DNA of 64,000 bases from Strongylocentrotus droebachiensis (GCA_035222895.1 JAVYIG010001826.1:20001-84000); one strand, 5' to 3'; counted from the stretch's first letter, positions 11,138-23,279 are shown. Numbers and translations are program-made. The notes: generated from the sequence alone by a model not told the origin.

Positions 11138-11698
11138 TTAAAGGGATAGTTGAGTTCTGCTTTCAGACCGCAAATGCCTTCAAAGTGCATGGTTATTGCT
11201 CTTATCCTTATCTATGACATTTATAGTGCCCTTTTAGAACCTAAAATTGCTATGAAGGTAATTGTGTGAAATTTAGCGAATACGATCATACCAATTCAGC
11301 TCTATTTATAAAAAAAACACGGTGACCGTTAATTAATTATTTAATTAAAAATAACAATATATGGGCCGGCTAGTTGTGCGTAATATAACCAACACAAAAA
11401 TGCCAACAAAAAAAGCCAACATCGGCATTGGCTGAAATACGATGTTAAAGTCGCTATTTCGTTTTTTTTTCAACGCTTTTTTCAAATTATCTAAATATTT
11501 GTGGTGCTTCACAAGTATTAGAAATCGTTATATTTATGAATATTTCAGCCGTCCCTGAACCGATTTTGATCAAACAAAGATGATTTTGTCATTTTAATTG
11601 TATGTTCTTTCAAATTTGACACTCAGTTTTTCATTATCTCACAAAAATATTTTGTGTAGCGCCCTCTGATCTGCAACAGAAGTCAACTATCCCTTTAA
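11138..11698. mobile_element. TTAA-flanked MITE, family A copy 2
   Basis: A 561-bp copy in inverse orientation to copies 1 and 3. It begins TTAAAGGGATAGTTGAG, ends CAACTATCCCTTTAA and is flanked by TTAA. It lies in the last intron of the NLR gene. This uninterrupted copy helps define the family consensus. Confidence 0.85.
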
Positions 11699-11895
11699 TT
11701 TTATGTCTTCTGTCTGAATTTGCGTTGATATTTCTGTCTTTGTTTCCGATATCATTTTGTTGATTCGATTCCATGATTACAGTTTGCTTTATTATTTTGT
11801 AAACATCACTTTATTGTTCAAACTTGCACAACAATGGAGAAGATACAATAGCCCAGGACAAGTACATTTTACTGTAAAATGCAGGGCATTACAAG

Positions 11896-11997
11896 CAGGC
11901 GCGGATCCAGGATTTCTTAGGGGAGGGGGCCCAACTTTCTTCGTTTTTTTTTGCTCCCGAAAATTTGAAAATCGCGCCGGCCGAAAAGTCGCTCAGT

Positions 11998-12029
<32 letters not shown>

Positions 12030-12214
12030 AGTGAACACATTTTTTTATTTTTTTTTTGGTCCTCGAAATTTTTTCGATTTGCACCCCCCCCCCCCCTTTT
12101 TGGGGGCCCAACCCCCCAAAAAGGTAAAAATCACGTGATTTTACATGATTTTTTTCTCAAGGGGGGGGGGGGGGCCCGGGCCCCCCGGCCCCCCCCCCCC
12201 TGGATCCGCCACTG
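11896..12214. mobile_element. hAT-like MITE with 8-bp target duplication
   Basis: The element runs from CAGGCGCGGATCCAGG to TGGATCCGCCACTG and is flanked by an exact 8-bp duplication, ATTACAAG (11888-11895 and 12215-12222). CAG-type inverted ends and an 8-bp duplication are hallmarks of the hAT superfamily. The interior has long G and C runs (a run of about 30 G at 11998-12028, and C-runs before the right end), making it strongly self-complementary. No coding capacity. Related ends occur at 30063-30080, 48251, 48713 and 53279. Confidence 0.8.
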
Positions 12215-12334
12215 ATTACAAGTACATATACTGTTATATAACAACAACAAACGAAATTAACTAATTTTACAACATGTAGTGAAGACTGAGGAGTTATGGA
12301 CATTCCTAGCTATACACTATTTGCATGTGGCCAT

Positions 12335-12642
12335 GCCTTGAACCATAACGCATGGCCATACAGAGGAATTTTTCCTGTTAGGGACCGGGGGGGGGGGGGG
12401 AATGCAATTAATTTTGGATAATTTTTTTGCATTTTCTTTGTTTTTTTGTATTTATGGGGACGGCGACGTACCCTAGCCCCAGCAGCGTACAACCATGATT
12501 CAGCGGCTAAGCAAATATCTCGTAGATGTGAGGCCCGGGGAGTAAAACCGTGTCGATGTGCTTATATTAGTGCCCTTTTGTGAGGCATTAATCGTCATTA
12601 CTGCTAGTTATGACTTATGGACGTAGGTCCCCTAGTTTATAG
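12335..12642. repeat. Dispersed repeat H, copy 1
   Basis: Starts near GCCTTGAACCATAACGCATG and ends near GGACGTAGGTCCCCTAG. It matches 43418-43645 in the same orientation and 63254-63532 in reverse. The part GTGCCCTTTTGTGAGGCATT also resembles the body of the tRNA-type SINE at 56237-56449. It is probably a SINE-related family. A G-run (12388-12400) is specific to this copy. Confidence 0.6.
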
Positions 12643-13148
12643 GCATAGTAGCACACACATGCTTTAGCAGTCACGCAATTATTATTTAATATAATCTGAG
12701 AATGTATGCTATTATCTAGATCTATTAGGAATAAATCAGTGTCAAAATCATTCCATAAATTGGGGTAAAAATAATTATTCCACCTTTATGACCAACAGTG
12801 TATAATAAATCAAATCGAGTCTCCAGTTACAGGAAAATTTAATTCTATGGAACATTAGGGGGAGAAATTTCTATCGTTTACAATAATCATCACCTAGACA
12901 GAAATAGGAAAAAGAACAGGAGTTCTTTAAAAAACTAACATTTGTCAAGGCGGTCAGTAAAGCCAGACTGATCCCAGTGGAACATTTTCGATATCAAAAG
13001 ACTGAAGCTCTCGGTCTTATCATAACCCTGAGTTTAAATTTGTTTTCCATCATTTATATTGAAAATCGAGTGAATGTGTAAACGAGACACTTCTATGTCA
13101 TTTAATATAATTAATTCAATCGTAATATCATTTTGTTTTCTGGTTCAG

Positions 13149-13217
13149 GGTGACGATGATGATTTTGATCCGTATTTGGTGTTCTACACAATACCCCACA
13201 CTGATGGAGCTAGGTAG
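13149..13217 (+). CDS. NLR-type receptor, candidate last coding exon
   Basis: Acceptor TTTTCTGGTTCAG, then 69 nt in phase 0 encoding GDDDDFDPYLVFYTIPHTDG and AR before a TAG stop at 13215. It joins in frame to the exon ending at 10777. The support is phase, a good acceptor and a peptide that looks coding. There is no domain. Confidence 0.5.
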   Translation, partial: GDDDDFDPYLVFYTIPHTDGAR

Positions 13218-13429
13218 TACAGCTGCAGCTGACATATAGTGCATTAATTGCATTGTACCCGACATCATTTTTGTTCTGACATCGGTTGAGTTACAATGAT
13301 GACGACTCACTATCTGGTCAAGTTGACATGCTGCATCGTCTCATGACGGATATACCTGATCTACTTCGCAGTAATTCTTAACCCATTTACTACTGGAACC
13401 GGGTTATTTCTGTATTAAAGCTATGAGGA

Positions 13430-13885
13430 ATATGTCAAATCAAGGAGTTTTAAAAGCTGGAGTCCCAACTTGCAACAAATTATGCCAAGCAGCTGCCGTT
13501 TTCTAAGGTTGCACAATAGAATCTACAGGTGTGCTGATACAATATCATTTGAAAGCTTGAGTAGTGAATTATTTCACAAATAAATATCGTTAATATTTCA
13601 CTTTTTATTTGAACTAACAAGGGGAAAATCGAACAGATTTTAAAATGTGAATACAAAAGCCTAATTATGTCAAGAAATTTGCTTACATTGTATAATAGCA
13701 GTTTGAATTTGTGAAAAAAATAGGAAAATATGTTACAATCCTAAAACCTGCAATTTTACACTTTTCCGATTACTTGCGGCTCACGAAAATAAAAAGTGAA
13801 TTTGTTCATGTACGGTTCGTTATGATGTTATATGTCAGATTATTGCCCACACATGCCCATTCAAGTAATTTTTATTAATATCTAC
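13430..13885. repeat. Dispersed repeat, inverted partner of 6055-6510
   Basis: Reverse-complement match to 6055-6510, as described there. Together the two copies bracket the LRR exons of the NLR gene. Confidence 0.75.
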
Positions 13886-14350
13886 AAGGGGACTATTTTC
13901 CCTAATCTTTGTACAAACATGATATATGGGATGATTTTAATGACGAAATACTGAAAAAAATGCATGATTATAACTGTTGTGGATCTTTAAACATGTTATT
14001 TTACACGCTCTCAACATTGAGTACCCCCCCCCCCCCCCCACCCCATTCGACTGGGGAAGAGGTGAGTGCGTTGGGAGAGGTGAAGGAAAAAGAACGTGAA
14101 ATAATACATGCAGTATATTTTCGGGCAAGAGGCCCTCCTGGTTTTCACACGAAATTGTGCATATATGTCTATCTGTAAGAGGGATAGAAAACAAATACTA
14201 TTTTGGATTGGAGTGACGCGAAACTTTTTAACCCATATAAAAAGGTGCTGTGACAAACAAAACAAGTTGAAAAACTGATCCAATATAGACTAAAGAAAGA
14301 CTGATGACCACTGCCCCCCCCCCCATTACTGAGCCGACGCTACGCCACTG

Positions 14351-15590
14351 GTAGAGAATACCTATTAAATCGTTTGCTGTATATGCCATATTCTCAGCAT
14401 ACACTTCAATTCTTACTACACAACCTAGGGTACCATCAAAAATATTCCTTGGTTTGCACATTGATGAGCAAATGAGTTGGAAAATTCATGTAAATCATCT
14501 CTATAAGACATTGTCAAGAAACAGTGGTGTAATTCATGAATTGAAATCAATTTTACCTAAAGGCATCATTCTAATAATGTACTCAACATTAATCCTTCCC
14601 TATCTTAATTATGGTGTTCTTGCTTGGGGTAACTCTCTTAAAACTAACCTTGAAAAATTATTCTTGATTCAAAAGAGGGTCTTAAGAATTATTTGTAACG
14701 TTAGCTTTCGTACGCACACTAATCCGCTTTTTTATACGCATAGAATTTTAAAGGTGCAAGATATTTATCACCTTCAACTGGGTTCTCTAATGTACGACTT
14801 CGATTCTGGTGTCCTTCCACAGGCTCTAGTCAGCATTTTAAAGAAAAATAGTCAAGTTCATGACCATGCTACACGAAATGCCTCTGCGTTTCACTTACCC
14901 CAAGTAAGGACAAAGTTTACTTTTAATACTTTGGTTTTTACTGGACCTAGATTTTGGAACTCTCTAGGCTCTAGCGTTAAGCAATCTGTTAGTCTCCCTT
15001 CATTTAAGTGTACACTTAAGTTTTATCTTCTCGATAAATACTGTGACTCATAGAGTAGTTCATTTTTGTAGTTATTATGGTGCTGCAAGATCTATTATGT
15101 ATTACTATAAATGTAAATTTTCTTCTTGATATTAATATGTGTCTAACTGAATATTTTCAGATTGTCAACCTCTTATTCCCTCCCCCTGTTGTCTTGTGCC
15201 CGTTGTGTGCTGTGCCTATTGTCGATGCTGTGCTCTTCTATTATTTCTCTTTTCTCCCGTCTTGTCTAGTCTCGTCTCTCGTTTTGTTGTTGTTGTTGTT
15301 GTTGTGTGTGTGTACACTTCTTGTTTTTTTTTATACCCCCTTTTCCCTATTGTATTCTTAGGTAGTCACAAATATGAATTCATCATGTTTATCCGGCTCA
15401 GAGGGGACCCTAATAATAACAAGCTCTGCTTTTACCAGGGTCTCCTCGTCTTTCTTTTAGTTAACTTTGTTTTTATCATTGCCATAATTTGTTATTTTGC
15501 ATTGTAAATGTGTAATGATCCAATGTTATGCTCTATATGTCATTTGAAAGAAAGACGAATAAATATCTTATCTTATCTTATCTTCCCACT
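14351..15590 (+). mobile_element. 5'-truncated LINE (CR1/Jockey-like), 3' part
   Basis: The frame through about 15053 encodes the C-terminal part of a LINE reverse-transcriptase protein: KIFLGLHIDEQMSWKIHV, then LILPYLNYGVLAWGNS and LFLIQKRVLRIICN, the usual thumb/post-RT pattern, ending FKCTLKFYLLDKYCDS. The remaining 0.5 kb is 3' UTR and ends GACGAATAAATATCTTATC with an (ATCTT)n tail. The left break near 14351 abuts an unrelated sequence ending ACGCTACGCCACTG. The endonuclease and catalytic RT motifs are missing, so it is dead on arrival. Confidence 0.8.
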
Positions 15591-15639
15591 TTTATTGAAA
15601 CGACCTCCTCTCTTCTGAATCACTCTGAGCTTTTTGTAA

Positions 15640-15990
15640 TATTCCAAATTAAAGCCCCTCCAAATTGTTGGCAGCCCCTAAAATTGATGGCAAAATCTCT
15701 TAAATTGTATCATAATGTAAAAGTGGATGTCATTTAAAACTCATTTCTCCAAGGATTTTCAAAACAAATGTGTTTGAAGTCGAATATTGATGGAAACATT
15801 CAACATTTTGGTTTCTGCATGCAACAAAAAACCGAAACTATGTTTTCCTTCATCAATATTTGTCTTCAAACTCATTTTTGGGGGTAAATTTTGCAGAAGT
15901 GTCTTTAATGACGTCCTCTTTCACATTATGATGTGAAATTTTGCCATCAAACTTTGGGTGAATTTGGGGGTCCCAACATTTTACAGGGCT
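15640..15990. mobile_element. Foldback MITE
   Basis: The two halves are inverted copies: GATGGCAAAATCTC near 15688 against GAAATTTTGCCATCAA near 15938; TGTTTGAAGTCGAATATTGATG near 15771 is mirrored by CATCAATATTTGTCTTCAAA near 15852. The centre is near 15820. Exact ends and target duplication were not resolved. Confidence 0.6.
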
Positions 15991-16014
15991 GTGAAGCTTC
16001 TTAGTAATGTTAGA

Positions 16015-16330
16015 CTATTGAGCAGCGTTTGACACTATTAATCATCGTTCTTTGGTTGAACGCTTCTGCCACACTTTTGGGATCGGTGGCACAGCCTCAA
16101 AGTGGTTTACATCATACCTTGAACATAGAGAACAGAGAATTGTAATCAACAAAAGTATATCTGACCCTTTCCTTCTTTTGCATGGCGTGCCCCAGGGTTC
16201 GGTCCTCGGGCCGCTCGAGTTTATTTTATACACAAGTCCACTCAGCGATGTAATAATTGGACATGGAAACATACACCATGTAACATATACGCAGTTGTAT
16301 GTAATTCCTGAACCCCGTCACTGGTCGGTT
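16015..16330 (+). pseudogene. LINE reverse-transcriptase fragment
   Basis: Encodes RT motifs in order: FDTINHRSLVERF, then WFTSYLEHREQRIVINKS, then LHGVPQGSVLGPLEFILY. This is the finger/palm part of a CR1/Jockey-type RT. The next motif, normally YADDTQLYV, is reduced to TYTQLYV, so the catalytic aspartates are gone, and the first residues are frame-shifted. It is separate from the LINE ending at 15590 and may be from another insertion. Confidence 0.75.
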
Positions 16331-17099
16331 AGCTTGATGTGAAATGTTGGGCACAGAAAAGAACAGAAATCTTAAGCTTATCTCTAAAAATGACATCATT
16401 AAACTACCATCTCTAGAGTACCAGTCCGGGAATAAAACGATTCAAGCCATGTGAATCTTCATCTTGGTGTAGCAAATGTTTTCATTGTAAATAAAGGAAT
16501 ATAATCTTTTAATACATGTAGCTTCATTGTATCAACTGTTCAATATTTCAGAGGCATCATATTTTGCATACTGAAAAAACTAAATAAGCCAATTTTTTCC
16601 CTCTTAATTCTGTTACTAACATTACTCACGGGTGCCTTCAAATATAATGACAAGACTATCTATATGTTTATATACATGTAAATCAATATGAATATAAAAG
16701 CTAATCAATGCCAAGCAAATGAGCAGCAAAAAAAGGAAGAAAGATGTCATTCCAATACACTGCCCATAATATTAGCATCCAAAGCGGCCTACATGTATAT
16801 TATGTAAAGTAATGACAAAAACACTTTGATATCATGATATTCTTAAAAGAAGTAGGATTCCACTTGAAGATGTATTTTAGAACAAGAACATTGAACATGA
16901 AAGTATAAGCGATAAAAGATAAAACCAACACATGTAAATGTTTACTGGTAGTGAAATACATGTACTACATACAATTTCTTTACATGCAATGAATAGCATT
17001 CATGATTCATCTATGATAATGAACAAATGACAATATTTCCAATGTCTCACAAACATAATCTTCCAGAATGATCTTTATTCTGATAATCATAATAAGAGG

Positions 17100-17700
17100 T
17101 GTCATGATCTAGTAGATATGTCACAGGAAAGTACTGTGCATCACATGGTTTGCAGTTCAAGTTTCAGCCCAGAATTAAAGTCCTTTGGCAAGAAATTCAT
17201 CTAAATTTGCCACTCTCTATCAAGGGGGGCGTTTTTCACAAAGATCCTAAGTCGAACTTAACTCTAAGTTGGACTTAAACAGGATGAAGAGCCATTTGTA
17301 GCTTTAAAATAAAATATATTCAAAAGCAAAAATTGAAATATTTTAGACTTTTCATAAATTCCACATCAAGAATATAAAATCTCCTTCATAATAAAAAATA
17401 TGAATGATTTGAATCAACATTTCATGCCTTTTAAAATAACTTTTACAAAATACTTTCAAAGATGCTAACGGCTTTCCATAATTGTTAAGTCCAACCTAGA
17501 GATAAGTTCAACTTAGGATGTTTGTGAAACACCCCCAAGGTGTAGTAAATGGGTACCAGATAGGAATTTTCATCCTTGAATGTTTCAGGGCCTTGGAGCA
17601 GCTGGGCTAAAGCCAGTGTAATAATTTTACTTTGCAGGGGCTCTGAGCATCGCTTAGAATGGATCTGTGTGCGATATAAATGGAGCTTTCATGAATGATC
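17100..17700 (+). mobile_element. tRNA-type SINE interrupted by a MITE
   Basis: The outer parts (17100-17223 and 17537-17700) match the SINE at 24035-24330: TTTGGCAAGA then TTTGCCACTC, then AGTAAATGGGTACC, then GCTAAAGCCAGTGTAATAAT. The B-box-like part is GTTCAAGTTTCAGCCC. The MITE at 17224-17536 sits inside, so the SINE is older. Confidence 0.65.
17224..17536. mobile_element. MITE, family D copy 1 (GTGTTTCACAAAGA ends)
   Basis: The inverted ends are GGGGGGCGTTTTTCACAAAG on the left and the complement of TTTGTGAAACACCCCC on the right, with inner inverted repeats around CTAAGTTGGACTTAA. Inserted in a SINE with a short CAAG/AAGG flank. Related sequences lie at 24685-24825, 25625-25893 and 27868-28016. 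Confidence 0.75.
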
Positions 17701-17835
17701 ATGATAGTGATACAAAATAATGATCAGATTTTGTATCTACAATGAATATCTGATTCTTGTTGTACTGAATAAATATATTTCAATAAAAAAATAAAAAATC
17801 AAAAAAAAAAATCATTATTATCATAATTTTAAAGA

Positions 17836-20800
17836 TCATTCCTTTGGTGGTTCTATCAATGTAAACTGAGATACACAGTCCAACAGCCAGTAAACAGGGA
17901 TAGTGCAAACTTTCTGTGTTCTGATGCTAGATGGCGCTCTCTTCCCCAGATGGTCATAAACAACATAGTACGCGCAGGAAGCGTACTGCGACTCCGTGCG
18001 GGCGTGGTAAGGGACAACGGTCGACACCTGAATGACATCATCATCTGGTTTAGGTTGACGATTGAGGATGGTTCCTCCTCCGAGCTTAATGAGTTGGATT
18101 AGTTCTGGTTTGGGGGGCGTCGGATGCTTGAAGGTTCCGCTGAAGTAGAAGTGACAGCCATCAAACAATCCCGGGAACTGTGAGGGTAAAAGAAAATGAA
18201 AAAAAAAAAAAAAATCAGCTACAGATGGCAACTAATTCTGCATGAAACTTATTACAACAAACTCTCCAAACCAATGAGGCAGAGGATTTGCATTTCAATA
18301 TTTCAACAAATCATTAAAGAAGATAACAGCCTTCCTGGCTGGAATGCTCCCCAAGGAGTGGAGATTGTGCACGCAGTGTGTACGGGCAAGCACTGAATCC
18401 AATGACCAGGGTTATAGTATATTTGTAAAGCGCTTAGAGACATTTTATTAAGCGCTATATAAAAGCTAAATATTATTTTTATTATTATTTTCAAACATTC
18501 AAATCTCTTCAGTCTGCTTTTTAATTGTTGTGCAGATCAAAAAATTGAATAGATAAAGATGAACAAAATCTTCGGTCCTTCCCGACATTACAAGAGTTAA
18601 ACTTCTAAATAAATCAATAAAACTTCCTCCCAGTTCTATAGTAATAGTATACATGTTCTTTTCTTTTTATTAAATAAAATACAATACGACACCAATTATA
18701 CCATTCAACATCATTGTTTCACGTCTGTACTTAGTGTCCATGTTTATTTCCCTCATGGCCCTCCTCCATGCCTTCCGGTCTTCAGCATCCGCCTGGGTAA
18801 GGCCACATGCTCTCATATCTTCTGCTACGGTCTCTTTAAAAGGGATCGTTTAACAATGTTTAATCTGAGATGCACGGCCCTATGTGTTATCAGTGTCTGT
18901 GATATGGGGTTATATTGAAGCCCTAAAAAAATTGCGCTTCAAAATGATCAAGAAGTGCCTCAATAAAGTAAAAATCTTTGAATGACCGGTTTTACCATAC
19001 CTGTTTCCCCCCAATAGACTGAGTGTTATGAAAACTGTTTGGCAAACGCAAAATTTGATTTCGATTTTCAATCATAAGTATCTTGATAATCAGACAGGCG
19101 ATCGGCTTGTAAAAGTCATGGGGTTCCTGACTGACCTAAAGGTTTATAATTGTCATTGCAGCATGAGCTAAATCAAGGATTTTTTTAAAGGATCTAAGAC
19201 AAAGTTACCGGATCCCTTTAAAGACCGTCAACACTACTGGGCCAGAAGGGATTAGACCACACAGCGAGGTCACTGACAGGTGGCTATCTCATTAACTCAG
19301 CTCTCAGCTAACATAAGAAAAAGAGGATCATGGGGGACCAACAGGCACCGTTTTGGGAAGTTTTTTATATAGAGGGAGCAAGTAGCTACAAGTAGGACAG
19401 TGGGGCTTTAACATCGGTGGTTACAAATTAGGACACTAAACCAAGAACACAACCAAGTATCAGAGAAGATGATCCCTATATACTAAATAATCTTTCCAAT
19501 GTACCTGTTTCTGAACATTTTCCCGTCCTCTCCTTGCAGTGTTACTCTCAGGGTCAGCTGATGTTCCAGGGATCTCATACTCCACTTCCTCTACTCTCTC
19601 TTCAAGTTTGATGCATTCCTTAACCCCTGCAGATTTCATAAAAGAGAATTGCAAGACGGATTTTATAATAATAGTCCACTCCAAATTTTATTAAGTTAAA
19701 CCGAAAATGGAAATTCTTTTTGCCCAATTGATCTTGAGCCCGGCAGCCACTAAGCAGCACCAGATCGACGTTGCTCTATCCCTTAATTGTGTTTTGGTAT
19801 GACGTCTTTTGGTATGACGCGAACCCACTACCTCCCAGTTTTGAGGCGGACACTCTACTGACTGATAGAGTCTCAGCAGGAAATTACACAATCATAAACA
19901 ATATAACAACTAAGTTAACAGCGCTTAATCAAAACTGTTACAGTGCTAAAACTTGTACAGAATACAAACAAACCTGGATATGTTCAAAAGTAGAAAAGTC
20001 ATATTCAACACTGAACAGGAATTCAAATATGGCAGAATTCATATGGGATTTAATACTTCAATAATGCTTTTACTTATTTCCTGTTTTGGTCATCATTCAC
20101 AACATACCATGGACTGCTTCAACAAGTACAATGTCTATTGAGTAATCTACCATTAAAGGGAGAGTTGAGTTCTGTTGCAGAGGGCGATACACAAAATATT
20201 TTGTGTGTGAGATAATGAAGAACTGAGTGTCAAATTTGAAAGAACATAATATTTAAATGACAAAATCATCTTTGTTTGATCAAAATCGGTTCGGAGACGG
20301 CTGAAATATAACAATTTCTAATACTTGTGTACCACCACAAATTTCAGATATTCTGAAAGATTTGAACAAACATTGAAAAAAACATTGAAAAAAAAGGAAA
20401 TAACGCCTTTTACGTCGTATTTTAGCCATTGCCGATGTTGGCTTTTTTGTTGGCATTTTCGTGTTGCTTATATTATCCACAATTAGCCGGCTCATGTATT
20501 GTTATTTTTAATTAAATAATTAATTAACAGTCACCATGTTTTTTTTAAAGTGGAGCTGAATTGGTATGATCGTATTGGCTAAATTTTTCACACATTTTGG
20601 GGTCTAAAATTACTTTCATAGCAATTTTAGGTTCTAAAAGGGCACTAGAAATGTCTTGGATAAGAATAAGAGCAATAGCCATGCACTTTGAAGGCATTTG
20701 CGGTCTGAAAACAGAACTCAACTATCCCTTTAACAATTTAGCCGACGAGGGATTCATTTGCGGCAAACAAAGAGTTGATTACTACCCTGCCATGCTGTGA

Positions 20801-23279
20801 GTCATGAGTGACAAATCCTGTTCAAAAGTGCGGTTTTTGACCAATATAATTGGACCATAAATGGCTGCTCTTCTTTGCGAAACAGAAATAAATACCATCA
20901 CTGGGCAGTTTACTCCTATGATATACATGTACATTATGTCCAGTATGCACATACATGGAAGTCCAAACTTAACACTTGAAAGTAAATTCATGACAATTGT
21001 TCCAAAAGTATATGCACAAGAAGGGTTAAAGGTAAAGACCAGTATTGGAAACGCCCCAATTTCAAAAAATGAAATGGAAGCTCTCATTACCAATCATGTG
21101 AAAGAATATGTTTTGACTAATACATGATGATAAAAAATTTGCCGGGAAACCGCCTACTAATTCATATATTTGGTAAATTTGTTTCTCTCATGGACTGTGA
21201 GAGATATAGGGTAGTCCCATATACATCTTTCTGTGTATAGTGCTTGTAACTTTACGAAGAATGGGTCAAATTTCTTATCATTTTGATGATTCCAGAACCT
21301 TGCAGATGCTAGATGCTAGATGATCAACCTTTTCTGATCGATTCCACAACGCTTCTTTCACAATGCAATCGCATGACCATAACTGGTCTTTACCTTTAAC
21401 ATTCCTTTAAAGGTACTATGTCCCATTTGCATGCCCAAAAAATGAAAAGGTTAATTTCCAACAGCATTTGAAATTAAATACTAATTTAGAACTTCCCTAA
21501 AAAAAGGAGGCTTGAAAATGTCTTTTAAGTGGGAAAATAACGATTATTAGTTGTCAAATCGACTTAAGAGCTATAATAGAGCCAATAAGTAATAGTCTGA
21601 TTTTCAGACCATGGTAACGAATGGTCGTACGTTTTATGCTGCGCAAAGATTCAATCAGTTTAATTTTGGCCATTACAAGGAGTGGGTTATTGATGTAGAC
21701 AAATGCTCATGTACCCTTTACACAGCTCATTTTATGTATGTTATTACCAAAGAAGAAAAATGCCAGTCAGTCACTCAATAGTGTCTGACAGTGAAGTCTA
21801 GTAAGTAAACGGGTTTCTTTGCATAATTTGAATATTATGACATTGCTAACGTTCAAATTTCACAGATAGGACATACATGACATATTCATAATTCCTGCAA
21901 AGTTCTACAGAATTAGATGTTGGCTGCAAAAGGGATATAGTATCTTTAAAGTTACAAAGTAGAATAAATGGTAGGACTTACACTTGAAGGACACCACCCA
22001 TCGTCCTACCAGGACAGCCTGCATGTACTTCATGGTCCGAAGACATTGACCATCCTCCTCACAGGCTGCTACTAGATGGGTCACCTCTGGGCTGAACTCA
22101 TCCACTACCCTACCTCCTAAGAGATCACTACATGTCTGTAAGACCGTCTTCTCCTTGGCTTTCAGACCTGTCAAATTACATACACAACAACAAAGGCTTT
22201 TAAAGACCGTCTGTACTAGTTTGGCCAGGAGGGATTACACCACCCTGCTGGTCACTGACCGGTGGTTATCTTATCAACTCAGCTCTTAAATAACATAAGC
22301 AAAAGAGGATCATGGGGGACCAATGAGTACCACTTAGGCATTGTTTTCTATAACGAGGGAGCAAGTAGCTAAAAGTAGTGCAGTGGGGCTTTAAGTTCTC
22401 TTTATCATTTTTTATAAATTGTAAATTGAAAAAATGTTATACATTGCAGATGGTATTGATTACTCTGTATTTTCATTGTATCGCTGAATGAATGTTTATT
22501 TTGCCTTGATTGTATTTTTATAAAAATGAAATAAGTAAAGGATTGCTCAATTGATAATATTCAGTTGTTATACGACAAGTTACGAATTAAAACTTCCACT
22601 GGTGTTTGGAAATTATCAACTGGACAACAGATATCAGCTGGGGATCAAACCCAGTTTGCCCCACTACCATCACATGGCTTGGTAGTAGTGAGGAACAAAG
22701 GGACATAGGGCAATGGTCCTAAGATCAGAGCACAGACATGTATGTAGTTCCAGTAAGCTACCTAGAACACTTCTGCTTTATCTCCCCCGCCCCTAAGCTG
22801 ACACCATCGGTTAACCTGTTGATAGAAGAACAACCTGTCTCGCCCGTAAGGGTGCAACCCTCTACCCTTTGCCCAACCTACTCCCCACAAAACTCCTGTA
22901 ATTTCACCTATTGCTATTTGGACTGTCAATATTCTGTAGGTGTTGTGATTGAGCAGGGGAAATTAAGGGGCAGACTACCTCCTCCCCCTCCCCAAATCCA
23001 TAACTAACAGTAAGTCCATCCATATAGGCATTGTAATGGATGGTGAAAATTTGGGGGCACCCCATCAACCCCCCCTAAAAAAAAAAAAAAAACACTGACC
23101 CTAATATTTATTTACCTGTTCCCAGAAGAACCACCTGTCGATCCTGTAGATGCTGTGAAGGGGCGGTGACTGGGGTGCAGACAAGTGAATTATTGACCTC
23201 TGATAGGGGTTGGGTAAGTAGAGCTTCCTTGATGGCTGGTGAAGCGGGTAGGTCCAGTGGAGTCAGACCGTGGATGTTC
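17836..23279 (-). CDS. BARD1: BARD1 linker and tandem BRCT exons 6-9
   Basis: Exons 23279-23116, 22167-21982, 19626-19505 and 18177-17836. Exon 6 ends in VVLLGTG, the start of BRCT1. Exon 7 encodes LGGRVVDEFSPEVTHLVAAC and AVLVGRWVVSF; exon 8 encodes WVKECIKLEERVEEVEYEIP. Exon 9 gives BRCT2: LFDGCHFYFSGTFKHPTPPK, LGGGTILNRQPKPDDDV and VYWLLDCVSQFTLIEPPKE. The tandem BRCT of BARD1 binds nucleosomes carrying H2A ubiquitinated at K13/K15. Intron 8 (18178-19504) carries a LINE remnant and two abutting MITEs. Confidence 0.92.

Noticed and set aside
20861-21127. 88-residue plus-strand frame in a BARD1 intron
   Set aside because: It runs across the border of a TTAA-flanked MITE (21026) and has no recognisable motif or splice context.
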